Below, piece by piece: positions 10,519 to 20,222 of a DNA stretch of 64,000 nucleotides (positions within the stretch are counted from its first letter, which is position 1; every line of letters starts with the position of its first letter). The stretch covers positions 1-64,000 of the forward strand of contig CAMWXB010000008.1 of NCBI GenBank assembly GCA_947178125.1, read 5' to 3'. The notes below the pieces were generated by a model, which was given only the letters and a program-made list of their open reading frames with translations, searched no databases and was not told the DNA's origin. Origin of the DNA: an uncultured Lachnospiraceae bacterium. GTDB taxonomy: Bacteria > Bacillota > Clostridia > Lachnospirales > Lachnospiraceae. Both the position numbers and the translations under genes were made by a program.

Positions 10519-10649
10519 CGTGAGAAGAACTTCTAGAGCTCACAGCAAAGGCTGTTTCGCTAAGAAGTTCTACGATTTGCCGAAGGCAAATCTTTCTCAC
10601 GCTGGAGAATGCCTAAAAAGCGGCATTCTCCCTGACAAACTTGTTTGTC
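10514..10649 (+). repeat. stop-codon-abutting structured repeat, copy A
   Basis: TAG 10516-10518, then AGCGTGAGAA/TTCTCACGCT closing stem, internal GATTTGCC/GGCAAATC, distal GGAGAATGCC/GGCATTCTCC and GACAAAC/GTTTGTC; shared with 23446-23606 and 23983-24097. Confidence 0.85.
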
Positions 10650-10716
10650 TTGAGATTTTGAGATTCGGCAATGCGGAATCATGGAGGTTAGTGTGAGAAG
10701 ATACACAGGATAGCAA

Positions 10717-10773
10717 TAGGGGACGGTATTTCTGCCTGCAAGCATTGTCAGATGGATATGCCGCCCCTTTTTT
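10717..10773 (+). terminator. terminator-like hairpin upstream of the FHA gene
   Basis: AGGGGACGGTAT ... ATGCCGCCCCTTTTTT imperfect stem plus T-run. Confidence 0.5.
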
Positions 10774-10802
10774 AGAAGAGAGCGGGACATGGGGGAAAAA
10801 GG

Positions 10803-11123
10803 ATGCAGAAGGTACGTTTGATAGGGTGTTATGGAATCTTTGAAGATATGGTGCTGGAAGTGGAGAAGGAAATAACGATAGGCCGTAATGCGGGTCTGTG
10901 CCAGCTGGTCTATCCGGAAACGGCAAGGGGCATCAGCGGGACGCACTGTAAGATAGAGAATACGGACAGCGGCGTGTTTCTGACAGACCTTCATTCGACG
11001 AACGGTACCTTTCTTGCGGACGGAACAAAACTTGCACCGGACAGACCGCTGCCGCTGTTGGACGGACAGGGTTTTTATCTTGGCAGCAGAGAAAATGCGT
11101 TTGATGTTATGATCGGTCAGTAA
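10803..11123 (+). CDS. standalone FHA domain protein
   Basis: ITIGRNAGLCQLVYP...GISGTHCKIE...LHSTNGTFL, FHA core motifs. Confidence 0.85.
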   Translation: MQKVRLIGCYGIFEDMVLEVEKEITIGRNAGLCQLVYPETARGISGTHCKIENTDSGVFLTDLHSTNGTFLADGTKLAPDRPLPLLDGQGFYLGSRENAFDVMIGQ

Positions 11124-11156
11124 GGTTTGAGATGTTCTATTTGACTTTGAGAGAGA

Positions 11157-11195
11157 AAGAGAGGCGGCCTGTGTTTTTTTGCAGCCTCTCTTTTA
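11157..11195 (+). terminator. intrinsic terminator
   Basis: AAAGAGAGGC...GCCTCTCTTTT. Confidence 0.75.
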
Positions 11196-11252
11196 TTAAA
11201 TATATATGCCTGCGGATGGGCGAAAGTGGATTGATCAGAAGGAGTGATTATT

Positions 11253-12689
11253 ATGTATGACGTAATTGTAATTGGAGCGGGCGTATCGGGGGCAGCAGCA
11301 GCCCGTGAGTTATCCCGTTATAAAGCCCGGATATGTGTGATTGAAAAAGAGGAAGATGTCTGCTGTGGTACTTCTAAAGCTAACAGTGCGATCGTGCATG
11401 CCGGTTATGATGCGGCTCCGGGGTCTCTCAAAGCGAAACTGAATGTACGCGGGAATCAGATGATGGGTGAGCTTGCAAAAGATCTGGATTTTTTATTTAA
11501 AAGGAACGGTTCGCTTGTAATCTGTACAGCGGAAGAGGACTTATCTGCTCTGCAGGAACTCTATGAGAGAGGTCAGATAAACGGCGTCAAAGATCTGCGC
11601 ATATTGAGTAGGGAAGAGACACTTACGATGGAGCCGAATGTGACAGATTGTGTGTGTGCTGCTTTGTATGCGCCAACGGCAGGAATCATATGTCCGTTTG
11701 AATTAAATATTGCATTGGCTGAAAATGCGTACACAAATGGGGTGGAATTCAGGTTTGATACGGAAGTAGAAAAAATCGTAAAATCGGAAGAAGGATATGA
11801 ACTGCATACAAACAAGGGGATATTCAGAACGAAATATGTAGTGAATGCAGCCGGAGTATATGCGGATGAACTTCACAACATGGTAAGCGAAAAGAAAATC
11901 CGTATTATGCCGCGGCGGGGGGATTACTGTCTGTTGGATAAGGCGGCAGGGAGTCATGTGGAAAGAACTGTTTTTGCACTGCCAGGAAAATTCGGAAAGG
12001 GAATCCTCGTTACACCTACGGTTCATGGTAATCTTCTGGTCGGACCTACCGCGATTGATGTAGAAGATAAGGAAGGAATAAACACCAGTAGAGAGGGCTT
12101 GGAACAGGTCATGGAAAAAGCCGGACTGAATGTGAAGAATCTTCCAATGAGACAGGTGATCACATCTTTTGCCGGACTGCGGGCGCACGAAGAACAGGGG
12201 GATTTTTTGATAGGGGAAGCAGAAGATGCGAAGGGATTCATTGATTGTGCCGGGATTGAATCACCGGGAATCGCAAGCTGTCCGGCAATCGGGGAAATGG
12301 TGGCGCAGATCATAAGAGACAGAATGGGGTTGGAGGAAAAGGATAACTTTATCTCCACCAGAAAGGGAATCCGAAGGCCGGCTGACCTCAGTAAAGAAGA
12401 GAGGAATGAATTAATCGGAAAAGAGCCCGCCTATGGCAGCATCGTCTGCCGCTGCGAGATGATCACGGAGGGGGAGATTATTGATGCGGTCAGACGGCCG
12501 CTTGGGGCGAAATCTTTGGACGGTATAAAGCGCAGGACAAGGGCAGGAATGGGACGGTGCCAGTCGGGGTTCTGCTCGCCGCGAGTGATGGAAATATTGG
12601 CAAGAGAGCGGGATATGAGTATGTTTGATATCACGAAATCCGGCGGGAAATCGCAGATTGTTGTCGGAATCAATAAGGACGCGTTATGA
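11253..12689 (+). CDS. NAD(P)/FAD-dependent oxidoreductase, GlpA-like (with [2Fe-2S]-binding C-domain)
   Basis: YDVIVIGAGVSGAAAARELSRY Rossmann motif; CRCEMITEGEI...GMGRCQSGFC cysteine motif. Confidence 0.88.
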   Translation: MYDVIVIGAGVSGAAAARELSRYKARICVIEKEEDVCCGTSKANSAIVHAGYDAAPGSLKAKLNVRGNQMMGELAKDLDFLFKRNGSLVICTAEEDLSALQELYERGQINGVKDLRILSREETLTMEPNVTDCVCAALYAPTAGIICPFELNIALAENAYTNGVEFRFDTEVEKIVKSEEGYELHTNKGIFRTKYVVNAAGVYADELHNMVSEKKIRIMPRRGDYCLLDKAAGSHVERTVFALPGKFGKGILVTPTVHGNLLVGPTAIDVEDKEGINTSREGLEQVMEKAGLNVKNLPMRQVITSFAGLRAHEEQGDFLIGEAEDAKGFIDCAGIESPGIASCPAIGEMVAQIIRDRMGLEEKDNFISTRKGIRRPADLSKEERNELIGKEPAYGSIVCRCEMITEGEIIDAVRRPLGAKSLDGIKRRTRAGMGRCQSGFCSPRVMEILARERDMSMFDITKSGGKSQIVVGINKDAL

Positions 12690-12702
12690 GGAGGCGGCGG
12701 AT

Positions 12703-13971
12703 ATGAAACAGTATGATATTGTTATCATCGGCGGCGGCCCGGCCGGTCTGGCGGCGGCGGTTTCTGCAAAGAAGAATGGAATAGACCGTATTTTGATCCT
12801 GGAACGGGATAAGGAACTGGGCGGTATTTTGAACCAGTGTATTCATAATGGTTTCGGGCTTCATACTTTTCAGGAGGAACTGACGGGACCAGAGTATGCC
12901 GACCGCTTTATTGAGCAGGTAAAGGAACTGGATATTGCATATAAATTAAATACAATGGTCATGGATATCAGCCGGGAGAAAGTGGTAACGGCAATGAACC
13001 GGGAAGACGGCCTGTTTGATGTTCAGGCGAAAGCCGTTATTTTGGCGATGGGATGCCGGGAGAGAGCCAGAGGGGCATTGAATATACCGGGATTTCGCCC
13101 GGCTGGCATCTACTCGGCGGGGACGGCACAGCGGCTGGTCAATATGGAAGGCTATATGCCGGGCAGGGAGGTCGTCATTCTCGGTTCCGGTGATATCGGA
13201 CTGATCATGGCAAGAAGAATGACGCTGGAAGGGGCGAAAGTCAAGGTAGTAGCCGAGCTTATGCCCTATTCAGGCGGCCTGAAAAGGAATATCGTGCAGT
13301 GTCTGGACGATTATGGGATTCCATTAAAATTGAGCCATACGGTAATCGATATTAAGGGAAAAGAACGGGTGGAAGGCATTACACTTGCGGAAGTTGACAA
13401 GGGCGGAAAACCTGTTCCGGGAACAGAGGAATTTTATTCCTGTGACACGCTTCTGCTTTCGGTGGGGCTGATACCGGAGAATGAAATTTCTGAGAAAATA
13501 GGTGTGGAAATGAATCGGGCCACTTCAGGACCTAAGGTAAACGAAAGTTTAGAAACAAATATCAAAGGTGTATTTGCCTGCGGTAATGTGCTTCATGTGC
13601 ATGATCTGGTAGATTTCGTATCGGAAGAAGCCGCGGCAGCAGGAAAGAACGCGGCATCCTATGTGAAGAAAGAGCATCCGGAAGAAAGAAACGGGCGGGA
13701 AATCCGGCTGAATCCGGAGAACGGTGTCAGATACACGGTTCCGGTCACGATCAATACCGCGCGCATGGATGATGAACTGACAGTGCGGTTTCGTGTAGAC
13801 GGGGTGTATAAGAATTGTTATGTGAGCGCTTATTTTGACGGGGAAAGGGTGCTCCACAGAAGGCGTCAGGTAGTGGCGCCGGGAGAAATGGAAGAGATGA
13901 AACTGACCAGAGAACAGCTTCTTCAATATCCGGATTTAGAAACGATAACCGTAAAAGTCGAGGAGGAATAA
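12703..13971 (+). CDS. NAD(P)/FAD-dependent oxidoreductase (GlpB/thioredoxin-reductase-like partner)
   Basis: YDIVIIGGGPAGLAAAVSAKK; GCRERARGALNIPG; adjacent to GlpA-like and DUF1667 genes. Confidence 0.85.
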   Translation: MKQYDIVIIGGGPAGLAAAVSAKKNGIDRILILERDKELGGILNQCIHNGFGLHTFQEELTGPEYADRFIEQVKELDIAYKLNTMVMDISREKVVTAMNREDGLFDVQAKAVILAMGCRERARGALNIPGFRPAGIYSAGTAQRLVNMEGYMPGREVVILGSGDIGLIMARRMTLEGAKVKVVAELMPYSGGLKRNIVQCLDDYGIPLKLSHTVIDIKGKERVEGITLAEVDKGGKPVPGTEEFYSCDTLLLSVGLIPENEISEKIGVEMNRATSGPKVNESLETNIKGVFACGNVLHVHDLVDFVSEEAAAAGKNAASYVKKEHPEERNGREIRLNPENGVRYTVPVTINTARMDDELTVRFRVDGVYKNCYVSAYFDGERVLHRRRQVVAPGEMEEMKLTREQLLQYPDLETITVKVEEE

Positions 13972-13973
13972 GG

Positions 13974-14351
13974 ATGGAAGAAAAGAATCTGACCTGTATT
14001 AACTGTCCTATTGGATGTTCCCTTACGGTCGAGATGGAGGGGGAACAGGTAATCAAAGTCAGCGGAAATACCTGTAAGCGCGGAGAAATCTATGCCCGTA
14101 AGGAAGTAACGAATCCGACCAGGATCGTAACATCCACCGTGAAAGTGGTAAACGGACAGTCGGATATGGTATCGGTGAAAACAAAAGAGGATATTCCTAA
14201 GGGGAAGATTTTTGATTGTGTAAGAGCGCTGAAAAATGTGCAGGTGGAAGCACCTGTCCGTATTGGAGATGTGATTGTGAAGAATATTGCAGATACGGGT
14301 GTGGATGTTGTTGTAACAAAGAATGTTGAGGTGTCAAGAAAAAATACTTGA
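13974..14351 (+). CDS. DUF1667 family protein
   Basis: LTCINCPIGCSLTVE...GNTCKRGEIYARKEVTNPTRIVTSTVKV typical DUF1667. Confidence 0.88.
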   Translation: MEEKNLTCINCPIGCSLTVEMEGEQVIKVSGNTCKRGEIYARKEVTNPTRIVTSTVKVVNGQSDMVSVKTKEDIPKGKIFDCVRALKNVQVEAPVRIGDVIVKNIADTGVDVVVTKNVEVSRKNT

Positions 14352-14376
14352 CACCTGTTCCCCAATATAGTAAAAT
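14348..14376 (+). promoter_or_regulatory. sigma-A-type promoter for ylxM-ffh
   Basis: TTGACA-N17-TAAAAT; -35 overlaps the DUF1667 stop codon. Confidence 0.7.
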
Positions 14377-14420
14377 GGCAAAGGTCAGGCAGTAGAAAAT
14401 AATCCGATGGGAGAAGAATC

Positions 14421-14774
14421 ATGGAGAAAATCGTAGAACAGGGTTTGCTGTATGATTTTTATGGAGAATTGCTGACAGAGCACCAGAGACAGATTTATGA
14501 AGGAATCGTATATGAAAACCTTTCCCTGAGTGAAATCGCTGAAGAGCAGGGAATCAGCAGACAGGGCGTGCACGATCTCGTGAAGCGCTGCGACAGGGCA
14601 CTGCTGGGATATGAGAAAAAATTAAAGCTGATTGCCAGATTTATGAAGATCAAAGAACAGATTCAGAAAATAGATGATCTATCCAGAGAATATGAGCGGA
14701 ACGAGGTAAGCGACAAGGCAGAATACTGCAGGAAGCTGCGGCAGCTGTCCGCAGAAATTCTGGAAACATTATAA
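14421..14774 (+). CDS. ylxM: SRP-associated HTH protein YlxM
   Basis: small HTH (LSLSEIAEEQGISRQGVHDLVKR) directly upstream of ffh. Confidence 0.9.
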   Translation: MEKIVEQGLLYDFYGELLTEHQRQIYEGIVYENLSLSEIAEEQGISRQGVHDLVKRCDRALLGYEKKLKLIARFMKIKEQIQKIDDLSREYERNEVSDKAEYCRKLRQLSAEILETL

Positions 14775-14792
14775 GAAAGATTGGAGTCCTAT

Positions 14793-16154
14793 ATGGCATT
14801 TGAAAGTTTAACGGATAAACTGCAGAATGTATTCAAAAATTTGAGAAGTAAAGGCCGTTTAACAGAAGAGGATGTCAAAATTGCTTTAAAAGAAGTTAAA
14901 ATGGCGCTGTTAGAGGCGGATGTCAATTTCAAGGTCGTGAAGCAGTTCGTGAAATCAGTAGAAGAGCGGGCTGTCGGGCAGGATGTTTTAAATGGCCTGA
15001 ATCCCGGACAGATGGTCATCAAGATCGTGAATGAAGAAATGATCAGTCTGATGGGTTCGGATACGACGGAAATTCAGATGCAGCCCGGTAAGGCAATCAC
15101 CGTTATCATGATGTGCGGCCTGCAGGGTGCCGGTAAGACGACGACAACAGCGAAAATAGCAGGAAAGTTAAAACTGAAAGGCAAAAAATCACTGCTTGTT
15201 GCCTGCGATGTATACAGACCGGCAGCCATCAGGCAGCTGCAGATTAACGGAGAGAAACAGCAGGTTGATGTCTTTTCCTTAGGCGAACATCATAAACCCG
15301 TGGATATTGCCAAAGCGGCATTGGAACATGCGAAAAAGGAAGGCCACAACGTGGTGATTCTGGATACCGCAGGCCGGCTTCATATCGATGAAGAAATGAT
15401 GGCAGAACTTCAGGAGATCAAGGCCAATGTAGATGTGCATCAGACGCTTCTCGTTGTGGATGCCATGACCGGTCAGGATGCGGTCAATGTTGCCAAAGAT
15501 TTTGATGAAAAAGTAGGCATTGACGGCGTGATCTTATCTAAGATGGATGGCGATTCCAGAGGCGGTGCCGCATTATCCATTAAGGCGGTGACGGGAAAAC
15601 CGGTCCTGTATGTCGGTATGGGCGAAAAGCTTTCCGACTTGGAACAGTTCTATCCGGACCGTATGGCTAACCGTATTCTGGGCATGGGTGATGTGCTTAC
15701 CCTGATCGAGAAGGCTCAGCAGAATATCGATATTGATGAAGAAAAAGAAAAACAGATGGCGGCCCGGATGAAAAAGGGCAAATTCGATTTTGACGACTAT
15801 CTGGAAAGCATGAAGCAGATGCGGAACATGGGGGGCATTTCCAGCATCTTAGGAATGCTTGGCATGGGAAAACAGATGGGCGATATCGAAGGAATGATCG
15901 ATGAAAAACAGATGAGCAGAATGGAAGCCATCGTTTTGAGCATGACGCCGCAGGAGCGGCAGAATCCCAAGTTGCTCAATCCGAGCAGAAAGCACCGGAT
16001 TGCCAAAGGCGCCGGCGTGGATATCAGCGTGGTGAACAGGTTCATCAAACAATTTGAACAATCCCAGAAAATGATGAAACAGATGCCGGGGATGCTCGGC
16101 GGCGGCAAAAAAGGACGCGGGATGTTCGGCGGTATGGGAAAACTCCCTTTTTAG
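14793..16154 (+). CDS. ffh: signal recognition particle protein Ffh
   Basis: [41 protein letters not shown], Met-rich M domain. Confidence 0.97.
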   Translation: MAFESLTDKLQNVFKNLRSKGRLTEEDVKIALKEVKMALLEADVNFKVVKQFVKSVEERAVGQDVLNGLNPGQMVIKIVNEEMISLMGSDTTEIQMQPGKAITVIMMCGLQGAGKTTTTAKIAGKLKLKGKKSLLVACDVYRPAAIRQLQINGEKQQVDVFSLGEHHKPVDIAKAALEHAKKEGHNVVILDTAGRLHIDEEMMAELQEIKANVDVHQTLLVVDAMTGQDAVNVAKDFDEKVGIDGVILSKMDGDSRGGAALSIKAVTGKPVLYVGMGEKLSDLEQFYPDRMANRILGMGDVLTLIEKAQQNIDIDEEKEKQMAARMKKGKFDFDDYLESMKQMRNMGGISSILGMLGMGKQMGDIEGMIDEKQMSRMEAIVLSMTPQERQNPKLLNPSRKHRIAKGAGVDISVVNRFIKQFEQSQKMMKQMPGMLGGGKKGRGMFGGMGKLPF

Positions 16155-16198
16155 GGCTTTTCAAATATAATATTATTTTTTACAATGGAGGCAGAAAA

Positions 16199-16441
16199 AT
16201 GGCAGTTAAGATCAGATTAAGAAGAATGGGAAAGAAGAAAAATCCTTTTTACAGAATTGTAGTTGCAGATTCCAGATCTCCGAGAGACGGAAGATGTATT
16301 GCTGAAATCGGAACTTATGATCCCAACACAGATCCAAGCACCTATAAGTTGGATGAGGAAGCAGCGAAGAAGTGGATCGCTGACGGTGCACAGCCTACGG
16401 AAGTTGTTAATAAGATTTTCAAGAATGCGGGAATTATTTAA
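16199..16441 (+). CDS. rpsP: 30S ribosomal protein S16
   Basis: [32 protein letters not shown]. Confidence 0.98.
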   Translation: MAVKIRLRRMGKKKNPFYRIVVADSRSPRDGRCIAEIGTYDPNTDPSTYKLDEEAAKKWIADGAQPTEVVNKIFKNAGII

Positions 16442-16486
16442 GCATACGAGAGGGAATTGGTTCATTGTACTTCTGGAGGTAAATTT

Positions 16487-16714
16487 ATGAAGGAATTGGT
16501 TGAAGTAATTGCAAAAGCGCTTGTGGATTATCCGGATGAAGTCGTTGTAACACAGAAGGAGGATGGGAAAAATATTACCATAGAACTTCATGTTGCAGCG
16601 TCCGATATGGGTAAGGTCATAGGAAAGCAGGGACGAATTGCCAAAGCAATCCGCTCGGTAGTAAAAGCAGCATCATCCAAAGATAACAAAAGAGTGGATG
16701 TAGAAATTATTTAA
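16487..16714 (+). CDS. khpA: KH domain RNA-binding protein
   Basis: GKVIGKQGRIAKAIRSVVKAA KH GxxG loop; between rpsP and rimM. Confidence 0.93.
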   Translation: MKELVEVIAKALVDYPDEVVVTQKEDGKNITIELHVAASDMGKVIGKQGRIAKAIRSVVKAASSKDNKRVDVEII

Positions 16715-16720
16715 AGTCTG

Positions 16721-16756
16721 ACGGCCTCATGAAGTTTTCGTGAGGCTGTTTTTAAA
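16721..16756 (+). terminator. intrinsic terminator
   Basis: GGCCTCATGAAGTTTTCGTGAGGCTGTTTTT. Confidence 0.7.
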
Positions 16757-16775
16757 GTGTGAGAAGAAAGGTATA

Positions 16776-17294
16776 ATGACAGGCATGATATCAGAATTGC
16801 AGGTTGGTGTGGTCACACAGACACATGGCATCCGGGGAGAAGTCAAGGTTTTTCCGACGACGGATGATGTGAACCGCTTTAAGAAATTAAAAGAGGTCAT
16901 TTTGGAAACGGAAAAGGAGCGTTTGACGCTGACGGTCGAGGGTGTCAAATTTTTTAAACAGTATGTTATCCTGAAATTTAAGGAATATGATTCCATTAAT
17001 GATATAGAGAAATATAAAGGCGCCAGGCTGCTCGTGCCGAGGGAAAAAGCAGTAAAACTGCAAAAGGATGAGTATTTTGTCGCCGATCTGATCGGAATGC
17101 AGGTTGTTACGGAGGACGGAGCGCCTTTTGGAAACCTGAAAAATGTGCTGGGGACTGGAGCGAACGATGTCTATGTCGTGGAAACGGCAGAGGGGAAGGA
17201 AGTTATGCTTCCGGCAATCAAAGAATGTGTTCTGCAGATAGATATGGAAAAAGGAGTCATTACGGTGCACATTATGGATGGATTGCTGGATTAG
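16776..17294 (+). CDS. rimM: ribosome maturation factor RimM
   Basis: LQVGVVTQTHGIRGEVKVFPTTDD; PRC barrel C-term; precedes trmD. Confidence 0.95.
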   Translation: MTGMISELQVGVVTQTHGIRGEVKVFPTTDDVNRFKKLKEVILETEKERLTLTVEGVKFFKQYVILKFKEYDSINDIEKYKGARLLVPREKAVKLQKDEYFVADLIGMQVVTEDGAPFGNLKNVLGTGANDVYVVETAEGKEVMLPAIKECVLQIDMEKGVITVHIMDGLLD

Positions 17295-17416
17295 GACGAA
17301 ATTATTTCCGCGGGCAGCGAGCCAGGCAGCCTGTTTGCAGCGGGGGTTTGACTCGTCTTGCACATAGCGTACGGTGTTCACACGAAAAATCCGCAGGTTG
17401 AGAATGAGGGATTAAG

Positions 17417-18166
17417 ATGTTAGGTTTTCATGTACTGACGCTTTTTCCGGAGATGGTCATGCAGGGGCTGCATACCAGCATACTGGGCAGAGCTGTCGGA
17501 AAGCAATGTATTTCAATAGAAGCTGTTAATATTAGAGACTATACGACGGATAAGCATGGAAAAGTGGATGATTATACTTATGGAGGCGGTGCAGGGATGC
17601 TGATGCAGGCGCAGCCCGTTTATGATGCCTATCTGTCGGTAGCCCGGAAATTGGAAGGAAATCCCAGAGTCATCTATGTAACGCCGCAGGGAAAGACTTT
17701 TCATCAGGAAATGGCAAAAGAACTGGCAAAAGAAGAGGAACTGATTTTTCTCTGCGGACATTATGAAGGAGTCGATGAGCGTGTTCTGGAAGAAATCGTT
17801 ACGGACTATGTCTCTATCGGGGATTATGTACTGACAGGCGGTGAACTTCCGGCAATGGTGATGATCGATGCCATTGCAAGGCTGGTTCCTGGCGTGCTGC
17901 ACAACGATGAGTCGGCGACGACGGAATCCTTTCACAACGATCTGCTGGAGTATCCGCAATATTCCCGTCCGGAGGTCTGGCGGGATAAGAGAGTGCCTGA
18001 GATACTGCTTTCGGGAAATCATGCGAAAGTGGATGAATGGCGGCTGGAGCAGTCCATTGAGCGTACGAAACGGCTGCGGCCGGATTTGTATGAGAAGTGG
18101 GCAGGGCGGAATGTCACAGGAGTGAGCAAAGGAGTGAAACACCAAGGAGTGAAACAGCAAAATTAA
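17417..18166 (+). CDS. trmD: tRNA (guanine-N1)-methyltransferase
   Basis: FHVLTLFPEM, YGGGAGMLMQ, SIGDYVLTGGELPAMVMIDA. Confidence 0.97.
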   Translation: MLGFHVLTLFPEMVMQGLHTSILGRAVGKQCISIEAVNIRDYTTDKHGKVDDYTYGGGAGMLMQAQPVYDAYLSVARKLEGNPRVIYVTPQGKTFHQEMAKELAKEEELIFLCGHYEGVDERVLEEIVTDYVSIGDYVLTGGELPAMVMIDAIARLVPGVLHNDESATTESFHNDLLEYPQYSRPEVWRDKRVPEILLSGNHAKVDEWRLEQSIERTKRLRPDLYEKWAGRNVTGVSKGVKHQGVKQQN

Positions 18167-18169
18167 TAC

Positions 18170-18198
18170 TTGCATTTTCCCCCTCAATATGATAAATT
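18170..18198 (+). promoter_or_regulatory. sigma-A-type promoter for rplS
   Basis: TTGCAT-N17-TAAATT upstream of rplS. Confidence 0.5.
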
Positions 18199-18279
18199 AT
18201 TACTGTTGCGAATAAGATGGTCCTCTGTTACAGAATGTATTAAGAACATCCAGATGATGAAAGGAGCATAGTTATAGAT

Positions 18280-18627
18280 ATGAACGAGATCATTAAAGAA
18301 ATTGAGGCCGCTCAGGTAAAAGAGAAGGTCGATGAATTCAGAGTAGGTGACACGGTTAAAGTCTATGGCAAGATTAAAGAGGGAAACCGTGAGAGAATCC
18401 AGATTTTTGAAGGAACCGTATTAAAGAGACAGGGCGGAAGCAATCGTGAGACTTTTACGGTAAGAAAGATATCAAACGGTATCGGCGTTGAGAAAACATG
18501 GCCTCTCCATTCTCCGAATGTTGAGAAGATTGAAGTAGTAAGAAGAGGTAAGGTAAGACGTGCGAAATTGAACTACCTGAGAGAGCGCGTTGGTAAGAAA
18601 GCAAAAGTAAAAGAGCTGGTAAAATAA
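18280..18627 (+). CDS. rplS: 50S ribosomal protein L19
   Basis: [26 protein letters not shown]. Confidence 0.98.
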   Translation: MNEIIKEIEAAQVKEKVDEFRVGDTVKVYGKIKEGNRERIQIFEGTVLKRQGGSNRETFTVRKISNGIGVEKTWPLHSPNVEKIEVVRRGKVRRAKLNYLRERVGKKAKVKELVK

Positions 18628-18638
18628 GAGTGAATGCG

Positions 18639-18676
18639 GACAGTTACCTTGAAGAGATTTAAGGTAGCTGTTTTTG
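18639..18676 (+). terminator. intrinsic terminator after rplS
   Basis: ACAGTTACCTT...AAGGTAGCTGTTTTT. Confidence 0.75.
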
Positions 18677-18732
18677 CACTATCTGAGAATGCACGGTAGA
18701 ATAGTTAAGGTACAGATAGAAGAGGTATTAAA

Positions 18733-19317
18733 TTGGCAAGAAGAAAAGGGCTGCATTTTTATCAGAAAGAAAAGAAAATTAATTCTTCTCTTTTGAAGGA
18801 TATTTTTGAAATGATGATTGGGACCTTTGTCGTTGTTTTTCTGGCAGTTGCGCTGACTTATTTTGTCGGCATGAGAACAAGTGTGATTGGAGATTCCATG
18901 GAGCCGGCTTTGAACAATGGTCAGGAAATTCTGATCAATCGTTTTTTGTATAAGTTATCCTCACCAAAGAGGGGGGATGTTGTTGTTTTTTTGCCGAATG
19001 GGAATCAGAATACACACTATTATGTGAAAAGGATTATTGCCCTGCCAGGGGAAACGATACAGATTATAAACGGAAAGGTTTATATAGACGGAGAGTTACT
19101 GGAAGAAGACGAACGCTATGATAAGATAATCGACCCGGGTATTGCCGGAAATGAGATAACGCTGGCGGGAAATGAATATTTTGTTCTGGGTGATAACCGG
19201 AACAGCAGTGAAGACAGCCGTTCAGGTAATATCGGTCCGATTGAAAAAAACACTATCATAGGCAAAGCATGGTTCCATCTGAAAGACAAAGAAGGAGAAA
19301 TCGGGTTTGTCGAATAG
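18733..19317 (+). CDS. lepB: signal peptidase I (first copy)
   Basis: GDSMEPALNNG (Ser), YYVKRIIALPGE (Lys), GDNRNSSEDSR. Confidence 0.94.
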   Translation: MARRKGLHFYQKEKKINSSLLKDIFEMMIGTFVVVFLAVALTYFVGMRTSVIGDSMEPALNNGQEILINRFLYKLSSPKRGDVVVFLPNGNQNTHYYVKRIIALPGETIQIINGKVYIDGELLEEDERYDKIIDPGIAGNEITLAGNEYFVLGDNRNSSEDSRSGNIGPIEKNTIIGKAWFHLKDKEGEIGFVE

Positions 19318-19341
19318 GAAGAAGAAAGGAGCGTGGAGAGG

Positions 19342-20196
19342 ATGAACTATCAATGGTATCCCGGTCATATGACGAAAGCGAAACGTATGATGCAGGAAAA
19401 TATCAAATTAATTGACTTGGTGATAGAACTTGTGGATGCAAGGATTCCTTTGAGCAGCCGTAACCCGGATATCGATGAACTCGGAAAGAATAAGGCCCGA
19501 TTGATTTTGCTCAATAAAGCCGATCTGGCGGACGATGTCTGTAATAAAGAATGGATTGCTTATTTTAAGAAACGGGGCTTTCATGTGCTGGAAATCAATG
19601 CAAAGTCGGGAAGTGGAATCAAAGGTGTTCAGGGGGCGGTCAGAGAGGCCTGTCGGGAAAAGATTGAAAGGGATAGAAGAAAAGGAATCGTGAACAGACC
19701 GGTACGCGCTATCGTTGTCGGCATTCCCAATGTGGGAAAATCCACTTTTATTAATTCCATAGCGGGTAAGGCATGTACAAAGACCGGAAATAAGCCGGGC
19801 GTTACGAAGGGAAAACAGTGGATTCGTTTGAACAGAGAACTGGAACTGCTGGACACGCCGGGAATTTTGTGGCCGAGATTCGACAATCAGGAGGTTGGAA
19901 GAAATCTTGCCTTTATCGGTTCCATGAACGATGAAATTTTACAAAAGACAGAACTTACAATAGACTTGATAGGTTGTTTGATGATAAACTATAAAAAAGA
20001 ACTTGCAGCGCGTTATCAGTTTCCGGAAGAAGCGGAGACACCGCTTCAAGTCTATGAACATATTTGTGAGAGTAGAAAGTGCTATAAAAAGGGCGGGGAA
20101 ATCGATTATGAGAAAGGCGCCCTGCTTTTATTAGATGATTTCAGGAGCGGGAGAATCGGGAGGATTACATTGGAACGGCCTGAGGAAAGCGCATAA
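19342..20196 (+). CDS. rbgA: ribosome biogenesis GTPase RbgA/YlqF
   Basis: NYQWYPGHMTKAKRMM; circularly permuted GTPase NKADL...GIPNVGKSTFIN. Confidence 0.96.
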   Translation: MNYQWYPGHMTKAKRMMQENIKLIDLVIELVDARIPLSSRNPDIDELGKNKARLILLNKADLADDVCNKEWIAYFKKRGFHVLEINAKSGSGIKGVQGAVREACREKIERDRRKGIVNRPVRAIVVGIPNVGKSTFINSIAGKACTKTGNKPGVTKGKQWIRLNRELELLDTPGILWPRFDNQEVGRNLAFIGSMNDEILQKTELTIDLIGCLMINYKKELAARYQFPEEAETPLQVYEHICESRKCYKKGGEIDYEKGALLLLDDFRSGRIGRITLERPEESA

Positions 20197-20222
20197 ATTG
20201 GCGGAATTGAGGTTATCGGGTG

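Noticed and set aside
17295-17416. GC-rich rimM-trmD intergenic stretch as an ncRNA
   Set aside because: Only short, weak complementary segments found by eye; no second copy in the window to support structure.
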